Shown here in pieces: positions 15,341 through 22,814 of a stretch of 35,168 nucleotides of DNA. Origin of the DNA: Reyranella massiliensis 521 (GTDB lineage: Bacteria; Pseudomonadota; Alphaproteobacteria; Reyranellales; Reyranellaceae); the NCBI GenBank assembly GCA_945862125.1, contig CAMAYC010000043.1:1-35168 (forward strand), read 5' to 3'. Position numbers and translations under genes: made by a program. A model generated the notes under the pieces. The model saw nothing but the letters and a program-made list of their open reading frames with translations, did no database searches and was not told the DNA's origin. Every line of letters starts with the position of its first letter. The first letter of the stretch is position 1.

Positions 15341-16501
15341 CTAGCCGGCGATCGCCGGGCCGAAGCGCTTGGCGATCTCTTCCAGCATGACTTCGGACGC
15401 GCCGCCGCCGATCGCCTGGACCCTGGCATCGCGCGACATGCGCTCCACCGCCGTCTCGCGCACGAAGCCGGCGCCGCCGTGGAATTGTACGCAGTCGTAG
15501 AGGACCTCGTTCACGAGATCGCCGGCCAGCGCCTTCACCATGGAAACCTGGGCCACGCAGTCGGTGCCCTGGGCGTCGAGCCAGGCCGTGTGATGCACGA
15601 GCTGGCGTGCCGCCTCGACCTCGGCCAGCCGCTTCGAGAGGCGCTGGCGGATCGCCTGCTTGTCCCACAGCGGCGCGCCAAAGGCTGTGCGCTGGTTGAC
15701 GTATTCGAAGGTGAGACGAAGCGCCTCGCGTGCCTCGGCCATCGCCATGGCGCCGATCACCAGCCGCTCGGTCTGGAAATTGGCCATGATCGAATAGAAG
15801 CCGCGGTTCTCCTCGCCCAGCACGTTCTCGGCCGGCACGCGGCAATCCTCGAAGACGAGTTCGGCGGTGTCGGACGAGCGCCAGCCGGTCTTGTCGAGGG
15901 CACGGCCGACCCGGAAGCCCGGCGTGCCCTTCTCGACGATGAACATGGTGATGGCGCGACTGCCCTTGGCGTCGGGATCGGTGCGGGCGGCGATGAAGTA
16001 GAGATCGCCGTGCACACCGTTGGTGATGAACATCTTGGCGCCATTCAGCACATAGGCGTTGCCGTCGCGCACCGCGCGGGTGCGGATGCCGGCGACGTCG
16101 GAGCCGGCACCGGGCTCGGTGACGCCGACCGCGGTGATGAGCTTTCCCGCCATGATTCCCGGCAGGTATTTCTCGAGCTGGCGCTTGGTGCCGAAGCGCA
16201 CGAGATGCGGGCTGGCCATGTCAGTGTGCACCAGCACAGTGATGGCGAAGCCGCCATGGGTGGAGCGGCCAACCTCTTCAGCCAGCACCACCGAGGCGCG
16301 GGCATCGAGGCCGGCGCCGCCCAGCGCCTCGGGCACGCGCAGCGAGAAGAAGCCGAGCTCGCCCATCTCGCGCAGGGTCTCGCGCGGCACGAAGCCGGCC
16401 TCCTCCCATTTCGGGCCGTGCGGACGCACCCGCTCGTCGACGAAGCGGCGGAGCTGGGCGCGGATGAGGTCGTGGTCTTCTGAGAAGATGGGATGTGACA
16501 T
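15341..16501 (-). CDS. Acyl-CoA dehydrogenase, isovaleryl-type catalytic base
   Basis: 386-residue FAD enzyme that introduces the alpha-beta double bond into acyl-CoA, passing electrons to ETF. Family blocks are present: VGVTEPGAGSDVAGIRT at about 125-141, LNGAKMFITNG, and RDARVQAIGGGASEVM near the C-terminus. The position of the catalytic Glu in medium-chain enzymes (YEGT) is Gly366 here. By contrast, Glu245 in NFQTERLVIG aligns with the base of isovaleryl-CoA and long-chain dehydrogenases (LERL). A branched or long acyl substrate is therefore more likely. The ATG is at 16499-16501. It converges with the cyclase (8 bp between stops) and is divergent from bfd. Confidence 0.93.
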   Translation of the reverse strand: MSHPIFSEDHDLIRAQLRRFVDERVRPHGPKWEEAGFVPRETLREMGELGFFSLRVPEALGGAGLDARASVVLAEEVGRSTHGGFAITVLVHTDMASPHLVRFGTKRQLEKYLPGIMAGKLITAVGVTEPGAGSDVAGIRTRAVRDGNAYVLNGAKMFITNGVHGDLYFIAARTDPDAKGSRAITMFIVEKGTPGFRVGRALDKTGWRSSDTAELVFEDCRVPAENVLGEENRGFYSIMANFQTERLVIGAMAMAEAREALRLTFEYVNQRTAFGAPLWDKQAIRQRLSKRLAEVEAARQLVHHTAWLDAQGTDCVAQVSMVKALAGDLVNEVLYDCVQFHGGAGFVRETAVERMSRDARVQAIGGGASEVMLEEIAKRFGPAIAG

Positions 16502-16573
16502 GGCGGCAAAGTACCCCTTGGAGGGGCTTTTAGCCCGCTTGACCCGATCGGGGCGCGGCCGTATCTTTGCGGC

Positions 16574-16588
16574 TGCGAGTAAGTCGCA
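16574..16588. promoter_or_regulatory. Fur-box-like 7-1-7 palindrome upstream of bfd
   Basis: TGCGAGT-A-AGTCGCA is a 7-1-7 inverted repeat with one mismatched pair, 26 bp upstream of the bfd start. The architecture and the TGCGA...TCGCA ends resemble Fur boxes of alphaproteobacteria. bfd is classically iron-repressed, which fits. Recognition is from memory of the motif, not a matrix score. Confidence 0.5.
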
Positions 16589-16614
16589 ACTGCATGGAAG
16601 CGGGCTGGAAGTTC

Positions 16615-16818
16615 ATGTATCTCTGCATCTGTCGGGCCATTCGGGAACGCGATGTCGACGCCGCCGTCCGGGCGGGCGCACGGCGTCCCGCCGACGTGTT
16701 CCGGGCCTGCGGCACCAGCCCGCAATGCGGGACCTGCGCCTGCGACCTGCGCGAACGCATCGCGCAGGCCAATGCGGCTGAAGAGGCCCGTCAGCCCGTC
16801 TTGATGGCGGCTGACTAG
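16615..16818 (+). CDS. bfd: Bacterioferritin-associated ferredoxin
   Basis: 67-residue [2Fe-2S] protein that docks on bacterioferritin and delivers electrons for iron release. The four cluster cysteines are in the Bfd arrangement: CIC at residues 4-6 and CGTC near residue 41, with PADVFRACGTSPQCGTCACDL between. The start MYLCICRAI at 16615 matches the usual Bfd N-terminus, and GGAAG lies just upstream; an in-frame ATG at 16594 would add seven residues. Its stop TAG shares the sequence CTAG with the stop of the convergent bfr gene. A Fur-like palindrome lies upstream. Confidence 0.93.
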   Translation: MYLCICRAIRERDVDAAVRAGARRPADVFRACGTSPQCGTCACDLRERIAQANAAEEARQPVLMAAD

Positions 16819-17300
16819 CTCGAGGCCTCGCCCTCGCCGATCTGGCTCTGCAGGTAGTTCTGCTCGCCGACTTTCTCCAGCAGTCCGATCTCCGTCTCGA
16901 GAAAATCGATGTGCTCTTCGGCGTCTTCGAGGATGTCGACCACGATCTCGCGGCTGACATAGTCCTTTGCCGTCTCGCAATGCGTCACGGCCGCGACCAG
17001 GGCGGTGCGGGCCGCGGTCTCGAGCTTGAGGTCGGCGGCGAGGCATTCGGGCACCGTCTCGCCGATCACCAGCTTGCCGAGGTCCTGCAGGTTGGGCAGC
17101 CCATCGAGCAGCAGGATGCGCTTTATCAGCTTGTCGGCGTGCTTCATCTCGCCGATCGATTCCTCGTAGATCTTCTTGCCGAGGCGGTCGAAGCCCCAGT
17201 GGTTCATCATCCGGGCGTGCAGGAAGTACTGGTTGATGGCCGTCAGTTCGTTCTTCAGGAGCTTGTTGAGCTCGGCGATGATCTGTGGGTTGCCCTTCAT
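16815..17300 (-). CDS. bfr: Bacterioferritin
   Basis: 161-residue heme-containing ferritin forming a 24-mer iron store. Ferroxidase and heme residues by direct count: Glu18, Tyr25, Glu51, Met52 (heme ligand), His54, Glu94 and His130. Position 127, a glutamate ligand in E. coli-type Bfr (ExxH), is Ala here (ILEDAEEHIDFLE), with glutamates at 128 and 129; the codon is GCC and the base sequence is unambiguous. One iron-site ligand is therefore altered or supplied by a neighbour. The ATG at 17298-17300 follows GGAGG. It converges with bfd (4-bp overlap at CTAG) and is divergent from sodB. Confidence 0.95.
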   Translation of the reverse strand: MKGNPQIIAELNKLLKNELTAINQYFLHARMMNHWGFDRLGKKIYEESIGEMKHADKLIKRILLLDGLPNLQDLGKLVIGETVPECLAADLKLETAARTALVAAVTHCETAKDYVSREIVVDILEDAEEHIDFLETEIGLLEKVGEQNYLQSQIGEGEASS

Positions 17301-17374
17301 GGCGAACCTCCTGCGTAAAAGTGTTCGCTACAGATAGCCTCGAAAAAACCATACGCAACATCTGAGTACGCGAG

Positions 17375-17394
17375 TGAGAACCGTTCGCTGCGAA
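17375..17394. promoter_or_regulatory. Fur-like half-site array between bfr and sodB
   Basis: TGAGAAC-C-GTTCGCT at 17375-17389 matches in five of seven pairs. It overlaps the perfect palindrome TTCGC-T-GCGAA at 17384-17394. Overlapping hexamer-like half-sites of this type are typical of Fur-bound regions. The position suits control of both divergent genes. A related GTTCGCT also occurs near 17324, close to the bfr start. The assignment is tentative. Confidence 0.35.
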
Positions 17395-17497
17395 TTGTGT
17401 GCGCGCTTGTTTTTGGCTGTGAAAATGAGGCGCAACAAAAGCTTGGCGCATGCGTTGCATAGTGTCGGTGAACGTCAACACCACAGGAGTACCGATC

Positions 17498-18118
17498 ATG
17501 CCGTCCGACCAAGCCAAGGCCACCATTGCCCTGCCCAAGCTTCCCTATGCCGAAGATGCGCTGGCGCCGGTGATCTCAGCCAACACGATTTCCTTTCACT
17601 ACGGCAAACACCACGCGACCTACGTGAAGACGCTCAACGAGCTGATCGCCGGCACGCCCTACGAGGGCAAATCGCTGGAAGAGATCGTGGTGGCGTCGGC
17701 CGCGGCCAAGGATGCGGCCGCCAAGAAGATCTTCAACAACGCGGCCCAGGCGTGGAACCACGATTTCTACTGGCACAGCATGACGCCGAAAGGCGGCGCG
17801 CCCACGGGCAAGATCAAGGACGCGCTGGAGAAGAGCTTCGGCGACCTCGCCGCCTTCAAGAAGGCATTTGGCTTGGCGGCGGTCGGCCAGTTCGGCAGCG
17901 GCTGGGCCTGGCTGGTGAAGGGCAAGGACGGCACGCTCAAGATCGAGACGACATCGAACGCCGACACGCCGATCGCGCACGGCGGCACGCCGCTGCTGGT
18001 CGCCGACGTGTGGGAGCACGCCTACTACCTCGATTACCAGAACCGCCGGCCCGATCATGTCACGGCCTGGCTCGACAAGCTCGTGAACTGGTCGTTCGCC
18101 GAGAAGAACCTCACCTAA
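17498..18118 (+). CDS. sodB: Superoxide dismutase [Fe]
   Basis: 206-residue superoxide dismutase of the Fe/Mn family. Metal ligands by count are His34 (SFHYGKHH), His88 (WNHDFYW), Asp170 and His174 (DVWEHAYY). The segment [13 protein letters not shown] has the Gln typical of the iron type, where manganese enzymes have NNAGGHANH. The start MPSDQAKAT at 17498 is preceded by AGGAG eight bases upstream; the open frame extends further 5' without support. There is no signal peptide, so it is cytoplasmic. It is divergent from bfr, and a DUF3309 gene follows 15 bp downstream, probably on the same transcript. Confidence 0.96.
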   Translation: MPSDQAKATIALPKLPYAEDALAPVISANTISFHYGKHHATYVKTLNELIAGTPYEGKSLEEIVVASAAAKDAAAKKIFNNAAQAWNHDFYWHSMTPKGGAPTGKIKDALEKSFGDLAAFKKAFGLAAVGQFGSGWAWLVKGKDGTLKIETTSNADTPIAHGGTPLLVADVWEHAYYLDYQNRRPDHVTAWLDKLVNWSFAEKNLT

Positions 18119-18133
18119 CCACGGAGACACACC

Positions 18134-18289
18134 ATGCTGGGCACCATTCTGCTGATCGTCCTGATACTGATCCTGGTCGGTGCCTTGCCGCACTGGGGCT
18201 ACAGCAGCGGCTGGGGCTACTATCCCAGTGGCGGCGCGGGCCTCGTGCTGTTGATCGTGGTGGTCCTTCTGCTGATGGGACGAATATAG
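18134..18289 (+). CDS. DUF3309-family small membrane protein
   Basis: 51-residue protein: two hydrophobic segments (GTILLIVLILILVGALP and GLVLLIVVVLLLMG) separated by a short Gly/Tyr/Trp-rich loop, PHWGYSSGWGYYPSGG. This is the characteristic DUF3309 layout, common in alpha- and betaproteobacteria, with unknown function. The ATG is at 18134, with GGAG eight bases upstream, and the stop is TAG at 18287-18289. It lies 15 bp after sodB, so it may be co-expressed with oxidative-stress genes, and it converges with the LpxR-like gene. Confidence 0.9.
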   Translation: MLGTILLIVLILILVGALPHWGYSSGWGYYPSGGAGLVLLIVVVLLLMGRI

Positions 18290-18292
18290 GTC

Positions 18293-19381
18293 TCAGTAGC
18301 GGAAGGTGATGTTCACCGAACCGAACTGGGTGAACCGATCCTGCTGGTAGAACTCGGGCGTGCGCAGCACCTGCGTGTAGGTGAAGCGCACGCCGCCATA
18401 GAGAAGCGCGAAGCCCACCTGGGCCTCGCCGACGAAGGGCCGATGCCCGACGCTCTGGCTGAAACCGTCGGTGTTGCCGTCGAGGAAGATGTTCCGCGCG
18501 ACCGCCTGCGCGTCGAGGCCGGCGAACAGGTACCAGCCGAAGCTGCCGTCGCCGATGAAGGCCTCCGAGCCGGGCAGCGCCGGTCGGGCGCGCGTCGGGC
18601 CGAAATCGTCGCGCAGGTTCTTGCCTATGCGCCCCGTGGCGCCGACGCTGGCATAGGTCGCGACGTTGCCGAGTGCTGCGCCCATGCGCGGGATGAAGTC
18701 GACCTCCAGCTTCGGATCCTCGATCAGCGTGGACCGCCCGGTACGCCAGCGCCGTTCGAAGGAAAGCCCCAGGGTCGGTTCGTTGTGCAACTGGTTGGCC
18801 CAGCCATTGGCGGAGGCCACGCCGATCAGTGAGTGGAAATTGTTCTGCACGAACTCGCCGCCGGCCGCCGGGCCGATCACGCCGAGGTCGAGCTGCATCG
18901 TGTCGAGCCGCATCGGGTCGTTCGTGCCCGTCTTCTCGTCGAAGCGCTTATAGGTGTACTGCAGGGCGAAGCTGCCATAGAGCCACGCCGCATAGGGCCG
19001 GTCGTTGTAGATCGGCTGCGCGACCCAGGTGTCGGCCGGCGTATAGATGTTCTGGCCGAACGAGACGGCGATGCGCCGGATGACGGAGGTCGACGGCGGC
19101 TCGCCGAAGAAGGTGGGGACGGTGGTGGCCGCCACCATGCCGGTCGGCAGCTCCGTCAGCGCGGGCGACAGCCAGCCCACGCGAACGCCGCTGGTATAGT
19201 CGCGATCGGAGCGCGCGATGCGGTTGAACACGTCGTTCTCGACCTGGAAAGTGTAGATGCTGCGCTGCTCGTCTGCGGTGGCCGAGGGCGGCGGCGGCGC
19301 TGTCTGCGCCCGGGCACTGCACGCGCCCGCCAAATGCGCGGCCATCGCCAAGGCGATTGTCGTGGCGACTCTGAATTCCAT
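18293..19381 (-). CDS. LpxR-family lipid A deacylase-like outer-membrane protein (DUF2219)
   Basis: 362-residue exported beta-barrel protein. The N-terminal signal runs to about residue 25 (LAGACSARA, then QTAPPPP). The mature part begins SIYTFQVENDVFNRIARSDRDYTSGVRVGWLSP, the family signature in which the N-D pair and the following D-Y-T-S/N-G belong to the active site of Salmonella LpxR, a 3'-O-deacylase of lipid A. Barrel strands with alternating aromatic residues continue to the end, which terminates VNITFRY with the final aromatic typical of outer-membrane proteins. The actual enzyme activity is inferred. It is convergent with the sodB-DUF3309 unit and 37 bp downstream of the MFS gene. 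Confidence 0.87.
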   Translation of the reverse strand: MEFRVATTIALAMAAHLAGACSARAQTAPPPPSATADEQRSIYTFQVENDVFNRIARSDRDYTSGVRVGWLSPALTELPTGMVAATTVPTFFGEPPSTSVIRRIAVSFGQNIYTPADTWVAQPIYNDRPYAAWLYGSFALQYTYKRFDEKTGTNDPMRLDTMQLDLGVIGPAAGGEFVQNNFHSLIGVASANGWANQLHNEPTLGLSFERRWRTGRSTLIEDPKLEVDFIPRMGAALGNVATYASVGATGRIGKNLRDDFGPTRARPALPGSEAFIGDGSFGWYLFAGLDAQAVARNIFLDGNTDGFSQSVGHRPFVGEAQVGFALLYGGVRFTYTQVLRTPEFYQQDRFTQFGSVNITFRY

Positions 19382-19418
19382 GACATCGGTAACGCGGCGC
19401 GCGCCCGCGGGTTGCGCC

Positions 19419-20669
19419 CTACTTCAGATTGGCCGGCGCCGTCGCATGCCAGAGTTCTTGCCGCCAGCGCACGGCGATCAGCAGCGTGAAGCCGATCCCC
19501 ACCAGGCTGTAGAGCGAGCCGGTCGCGGCGAAGCCGGCATAGGCGACCAGCGGCCCCGACAGCAGCAGCCCGAGCGGCAGCCCGTATACCGCCAGCATGC
19601 GCACGCCCATCACCCGACCACGGAAGGCAGGGGCGGTGACGCGCAGGATGATGACGGCCATCGGCACCATGCAAAAGCTCTGCACCAGGCCTGCCGCAAA
19701 CAGGACCGCCTCGCCCAGCAGCGGATGCTCGACCCAGGAAAAGACGAGATTGAAGGTGAACCATGCCAGCGTGCAGGCGACCATGGTGCGCGCGGGCCTG
19801 ATCCGCGCGCCGTGGGTCGACACCACGATCGACCCGAGGAGCGCGCCGCTCGCAAAGCAGGCGATGAGCCAGCCCAGGCCGGTCTGGTCGAGGCCGTAGA
19901 TATTGCGCGCGACATAGGCGAGGAGCGAGCCCACCAGCGGGTAGGCCGCGAAGTTCACGAGGAAGGCCAGCAGCATCACCGCGCGCACCACCGGCGTCGA
20001 CCAGACGTAGAGGAAGCCCTCCTTGAGGGACTGCAGCGGCGCGCCGTGCATCGGCACTTCGCCCAGCACCCTGACGCGCCTGGTGCCGACGCCGAACGTC
20101 AGCGCGAGGCTCGTGGCATAGACGGCGCACACCGCGACATAGGCCATGCCCGAACCGAGGGCCGCGACCAGCGCCGCGCCCGACAGGGCCCCCACGATGC
20201 GCGCCGAGTCGGCGGTGGTGCGCGACACGCCCATGGCCCGCATCAGATAGTCGGAGGGCATGGTCTCGCCGACCAGCAGGTTGCGCATCGTGATGTCGGA
20301 CGGCCGCACCAGGCCGATCACGGTGGCGAGCACGAACACCGGCACCGGGGATGCGAGGCCGGTCAGGAAGAGCACCATCAGCGCCAGGGCCACCATGACG
20401 TAGGTGGCGCGCATCAGGCAGAGCAGGTTGCGGTTGCCGAAGCGGTCGCCCGCCATCCCGAACAGAGGCGATATCAGCGTTCCCAGGAACTGCAGCGACC
20501 CGAACAGCGCCAGTGCCAGGACCGATTCGGTCGCGACCAGCACGAACCAGCCCAGGATCACGCCTTCCATCTCGAACGCCCAGGACGCAAGCAGGTCGGC
20601 CGGCCACTGGAACCGGAAACTCCTGATGCGAAACGGCGCCAAGGCCGGCACGCGCTCGATGAGACTCAC
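19419..20669 (-). CDS. MFS exporter (MFS_3/EntS-like)
   Basis: 416-residue twelve-helix major facilitator. The opening ALAPFRIRSFRFQWPADLLASWAFEMEGVILGWFVL is the pattern of the EntS-type group, in which the N-terminal LRxxxFRxL segment precedes helix 1. The loop 2-3 signature is FGMAGDRFGNRNLL. The group includes siderophore and macrolide exporters; no siderophore genes are present here. The start is uncertain: I chose GTG at 20667-20669 (VSLIERVPALAPF), preceded by GGGAGGGG at slightly long spacing; a GTG at 20738 gives 23 more residues that look non-homologous. It lies upstream of the LpxR-like gene on the same strand. Confidence 0.87.
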   Translation of the reverse strand: MSLIERVPALAPFRIRSFRFQWPADLLASWAFEMEGVILGWFVLVATESVLALALFGSLQFLGTLISPLFGMAGDRFGNRNLLCLMRATYVMVALALMVLFLTGLASPVPVFVLATVIGLVRPSDITMRNLLVGETMPSDYLMRAMGVSRTTADSARIVGALSGAALVAALGSGMAYVAVCAVYATSLALTFGVGTRRVRVLGEVPMHGAPLQSLKEGFLYVWSTPVVRAVMLLAFLVNFAAYPLVGSLLAYVARNIYGLDQTGLGWLIACFASGALLGSIVVSTHGARIRPARTMVACTLAWFTFNLVFSWVEHPLLGEAVLFAAGLVQSFCMVPMAVIILRVTAPAFRGRVMGVRMLAVYGLPLGLLLSGPLVAYAGFAATGSLYSLVGIGFTLLIAVRWRQELWHATAPANLK

Positions 20670-20969
20670 GTCTTGGTCGTTCCCCTCCCCGCTCAGGCGT
20701 CTTGTAATGCGCCGCCGGGGACAGGAACCTGCGCCCACAGGGCAGGGTCGGCAATGAACTCCTGTTCATACCGGCCCCAACCAAAAGCGGGGCTGGCCCG
20801 TCCAAGCCCCTACTAGCTGTGGCGTTTTGACATTCCCACATTGTGAATATGCCTTTGCCGCACTTGCGTTGGCAGGCCGCTCAGAGCAGTGTGAGTTGGG
20901 AATGCCTTCTGGCGGTGGAAAGCAAAAATTGGGACCGCACGCGGGTTTAATGTGTTGGAGAAATCCGTG
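20670..20969. other. 300-bp divergent spacer between MFS and radical SAM genes
   Basis: No gene is visible. A TTGACA hexamer at 20827-20832 on the plus strand could be a -35 for the radical SAM gene, but the -10 at suitable spacing is weak (TATGCC at 20848). The segment 20836-20860 is AT-richer than its surroundings. The near-palindrome CACATTGTG lies at 20838-20846. Confidence 0.4.
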
Positions 20970-22781
20970 ATGGCCAGTGCGGCAAATCGAACGCCTTTCC
21001 ACTTGGTACTGATCAAGCCGACTCACTACGATGACGACGGCTATCCGATCACGTGGTTCAGGTCCCACATCCCGTCCAATACGCTCGCCGCCCTCTATGG
21101 CCTGGGCGAGGACTGCCGCCAGCGCCAGGTGCTGGGCGCCGATGTGGATATCCTCATCAAGCCGTTCGACGAGACCAACTCCCGCGTCCGGCCGGACAAG
21201 ATCATCGCCGACATCAAGCGCAAGGGCGGCAAGGCCCTGATCTGTCTGGTCGGCGTCCAGTCCAACCAGTTCCCGCACGCCATCGACCTCGCCCGCCATT
21301 TCCTCAAGGCCGGCCTCCAGGTCGCCATGGGCGGCTTCCATGCCGCCGGCTGCCTGTCGATGCTGCCGGTCGTGCCGCCGGAGATCCAGGCGGCCATGGA
21401 CATGGGCATCTCGATCTATGCCGGCGAGGCTGAGGAAAACCGACTCGACGAGGTGCTGCTCGACGCCTGGCACCACAGGCTGAAGCCTCTCTACAACTAC
21501 ATGGACGACCTGCCGGGCATCGAGGGCGCACCGACGCCGCATCTCCCGCCGGCGGCGCTCGCCCGCAACGAAGGCCGCAAGTCGAGCTTCGATCTCGGCC
21601 GTGGCTGCCCGTTTCAGTGCTCGTTCTGCACCATCATCAACGTACAGGGCCGCAAGAGCCGCTTCCGCAATACTGACGACCTCGAAGCGATCATCCGCGA
21701 GAACCACAAGCAGGGCATCACGTCGTTTTTCATCACCGACGACAACATGGCCCGCAACAAGCACTGGGAAGAGTTCTTCGACCGGCTGATCGAACTCAAG
21801 GAGAACGAGGGTATCTCCGTGTCCCTGATCATCCAGGTCGACACGCAGTGCCACCGCATCCCGAACTTCATCAACAAGTCGCGCTGGGCCGGCGTCTACC
21901 GCGTGTTCATCGGACTCGAGAACGTCAACCCGGACAATCTCCTGGCCGCCAAGAAGCGCCAGAACAAGATCACCGAATACCGCAAGATGCTGCAGGCGTG
22001 GCACGTCAGCGGCGCGTCGACCTGGGCCGGCTACATTCTCGGCTTCCCCGGCGACACGCGCGAGTCGATCATGCGCGACCTCGAGATCATCAAGAAGGAA
22101 CTCCCGCTCGACATCCTCGAGTTCTTCATGCTGACGCCCCTGCCGGGCTCGGAGGACCACCAGAAGCTCTGGAAGCAGGGCGTGTGGATGGACCCGGATC
22201 TCAACAAGTACGACCTCAATCATCGCGTCGTCCATCATCCCAAGATGAGCGACGCCGAATTCGAGCAGACCTATCGCGACGCCTGGCGCACCTATTACAC
22301 GCCCGAGCACATCGAGACGGTGGCGCGCCGTCACGGCTCGATCCCCGGGCGCAACCCGGCCGAGCCGGCCCAGTTCATGACCATGTTCAAGATCATGTTC
22401 GAGGCCGAAAAGATTCATCCGCTGGAAGGCGGAGTCGTGCGCCTGAAGTACCGCCGCGACCGGCGCTATGGCATGCCGATCGAGCCGATTGGCGTGTTCC
22501 ACTGGAAGCTGGCGCTGGAAACCTGGCACAAGCTCAAGATTTACGGGCGCCTCGCCTGGCAGGGCTGGCGCATCGGCCAGAAGGTGCGCTTCGATCCCAA
22601 GCGCCACGAGTATACCGACCTGGCGCTGGAACCCGTGCGCGACGACGACATGGAGAAGCTGTCGCTGTTCGTCGACACCGCCGGCGGCGGTGCTGCCGTC
22701 AACAAGAAGCGCGGCGAGGATGTCGCCCGCGCCAAGGTCGCCGCAGCCCAGAACCTGCAGCGCCTCGAAGCGGCGGAATAG
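20970..22781 (+). CDS. B12-binding-type radical SAM protein, function unknown
   Basis: 603-residue protein. Residues 10-150 form a Rossmann-like N-terminal domain in the place of the cobalamin-binding domain of this class (VLIKPTHYDDDGYPITWF, LICLVGVQSNQ, AMGGFHAAGC, GEAEENRLDEVLLDA). The canonical DxHxxG cobalamin loop is not evident. The radical SAM core starts with RGCPFQCSFC (Cys213, Cys217, Cys220), then FFITDDNMARNKHWEEFFDRL, FIGLENV and ILGFPGDTRESI. The last 150 residues are a family-specific domain. The ATG at 20970 is nine bases after GGAG. Relatives include BchE- and hopanoid-type enzymes, but no such pathway is adjacent, so the substrate is open. A hairpin terminator follows. Confidence 0.88.
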   Translation: MASAANRTPFHLVLIKPTHYDDDGYPITWFRSHIPSNTLAALYGLGEDCRQRQVLGADVDILIKPFDETNSRVRPDKIIADIKRKGGKALICLVGVQSNQFPHAIDLARHFLKAGLQVAMGGFHAAGCLSMLPVVPPEIQAAMDMGISIYAGEAEENRLDEVLLDAWHHRLKPLYNYMDDLPGIEGAPTPHLPPAALARNEGRKSSFDLGRGCPFQCSFCTIINVQGRKSRFRNTDDLEAIIRENHKQGITSFFITDDNMARNKHWEEFFDRLIELKENEGISVSLIIQVDTQCHRIPNFINKSRWAGVYRVFIGLENVNPDNLLAAKKRQNKITEYRKMLQAWHVSGASTWAGYILGFPGDTRESIMRDLEIIKKELPLDILEFFMLTPLPGSEDHQKLWKQGVWMDPDLNKYDLNHRVVHHPKMSDAEFEQTYRDAWRTYYTPEHIETVARRHGSIPGRNPAEPAQFMTMFKIMFEAEKIHPLEGGVVRLKYRRDRRYGMPIEPIGVFHWKLALETWHKLKIYGRLAWQGWRIGQKVRFDPKRHEYTDLALEPVRDDDMEKLSLFVDTAGGGAAVNKKRGEDVARAKVAAAQNLQRLEAAE

Positions 22782-22792
22782 TCGTACTCATT

Positions 22793-22814
22793 GGCTGGGG
22801 GTGAGCCCTCAGCC
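22793..22814. terminator. Hairpin between convergent radical SAM and TauD-family genes
   Basis: GGCTGGGGG at 22793-22801 pairs with CCCTCAGCC at 22806-22814 across loop TGAG; eight Watson-Crick pairs plus one G-U on the plus-strand transcript. It sits 12 bp after the radical SAM stop and touches the stop codon of the dioxygenase. No T-run follows, so it is probably a bidirectional stabilising hairpin or a weak terminator. Confidence 0.6.

Noticed and set aside
13623-15845. Minus-strand open frame extending the MaoC gene to nearly 900 codons
   Set aside because: Only the last 153 codons have family content; the rest is antisense to the cyclase gene and reflects high GC with few stop codons.
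20827-20853. Sigma-70 promoter for the radical SAM gene
   Set aside because: TTGACA is perfect, but no good -10 lies at 16-18 bp; kept only as a remark in the spacer entry.
20766-22607. 613-codon minus-strand open frame
   Set aside because: Antisense to the radical SAM gene, which has a clear CxxxCxxC core.
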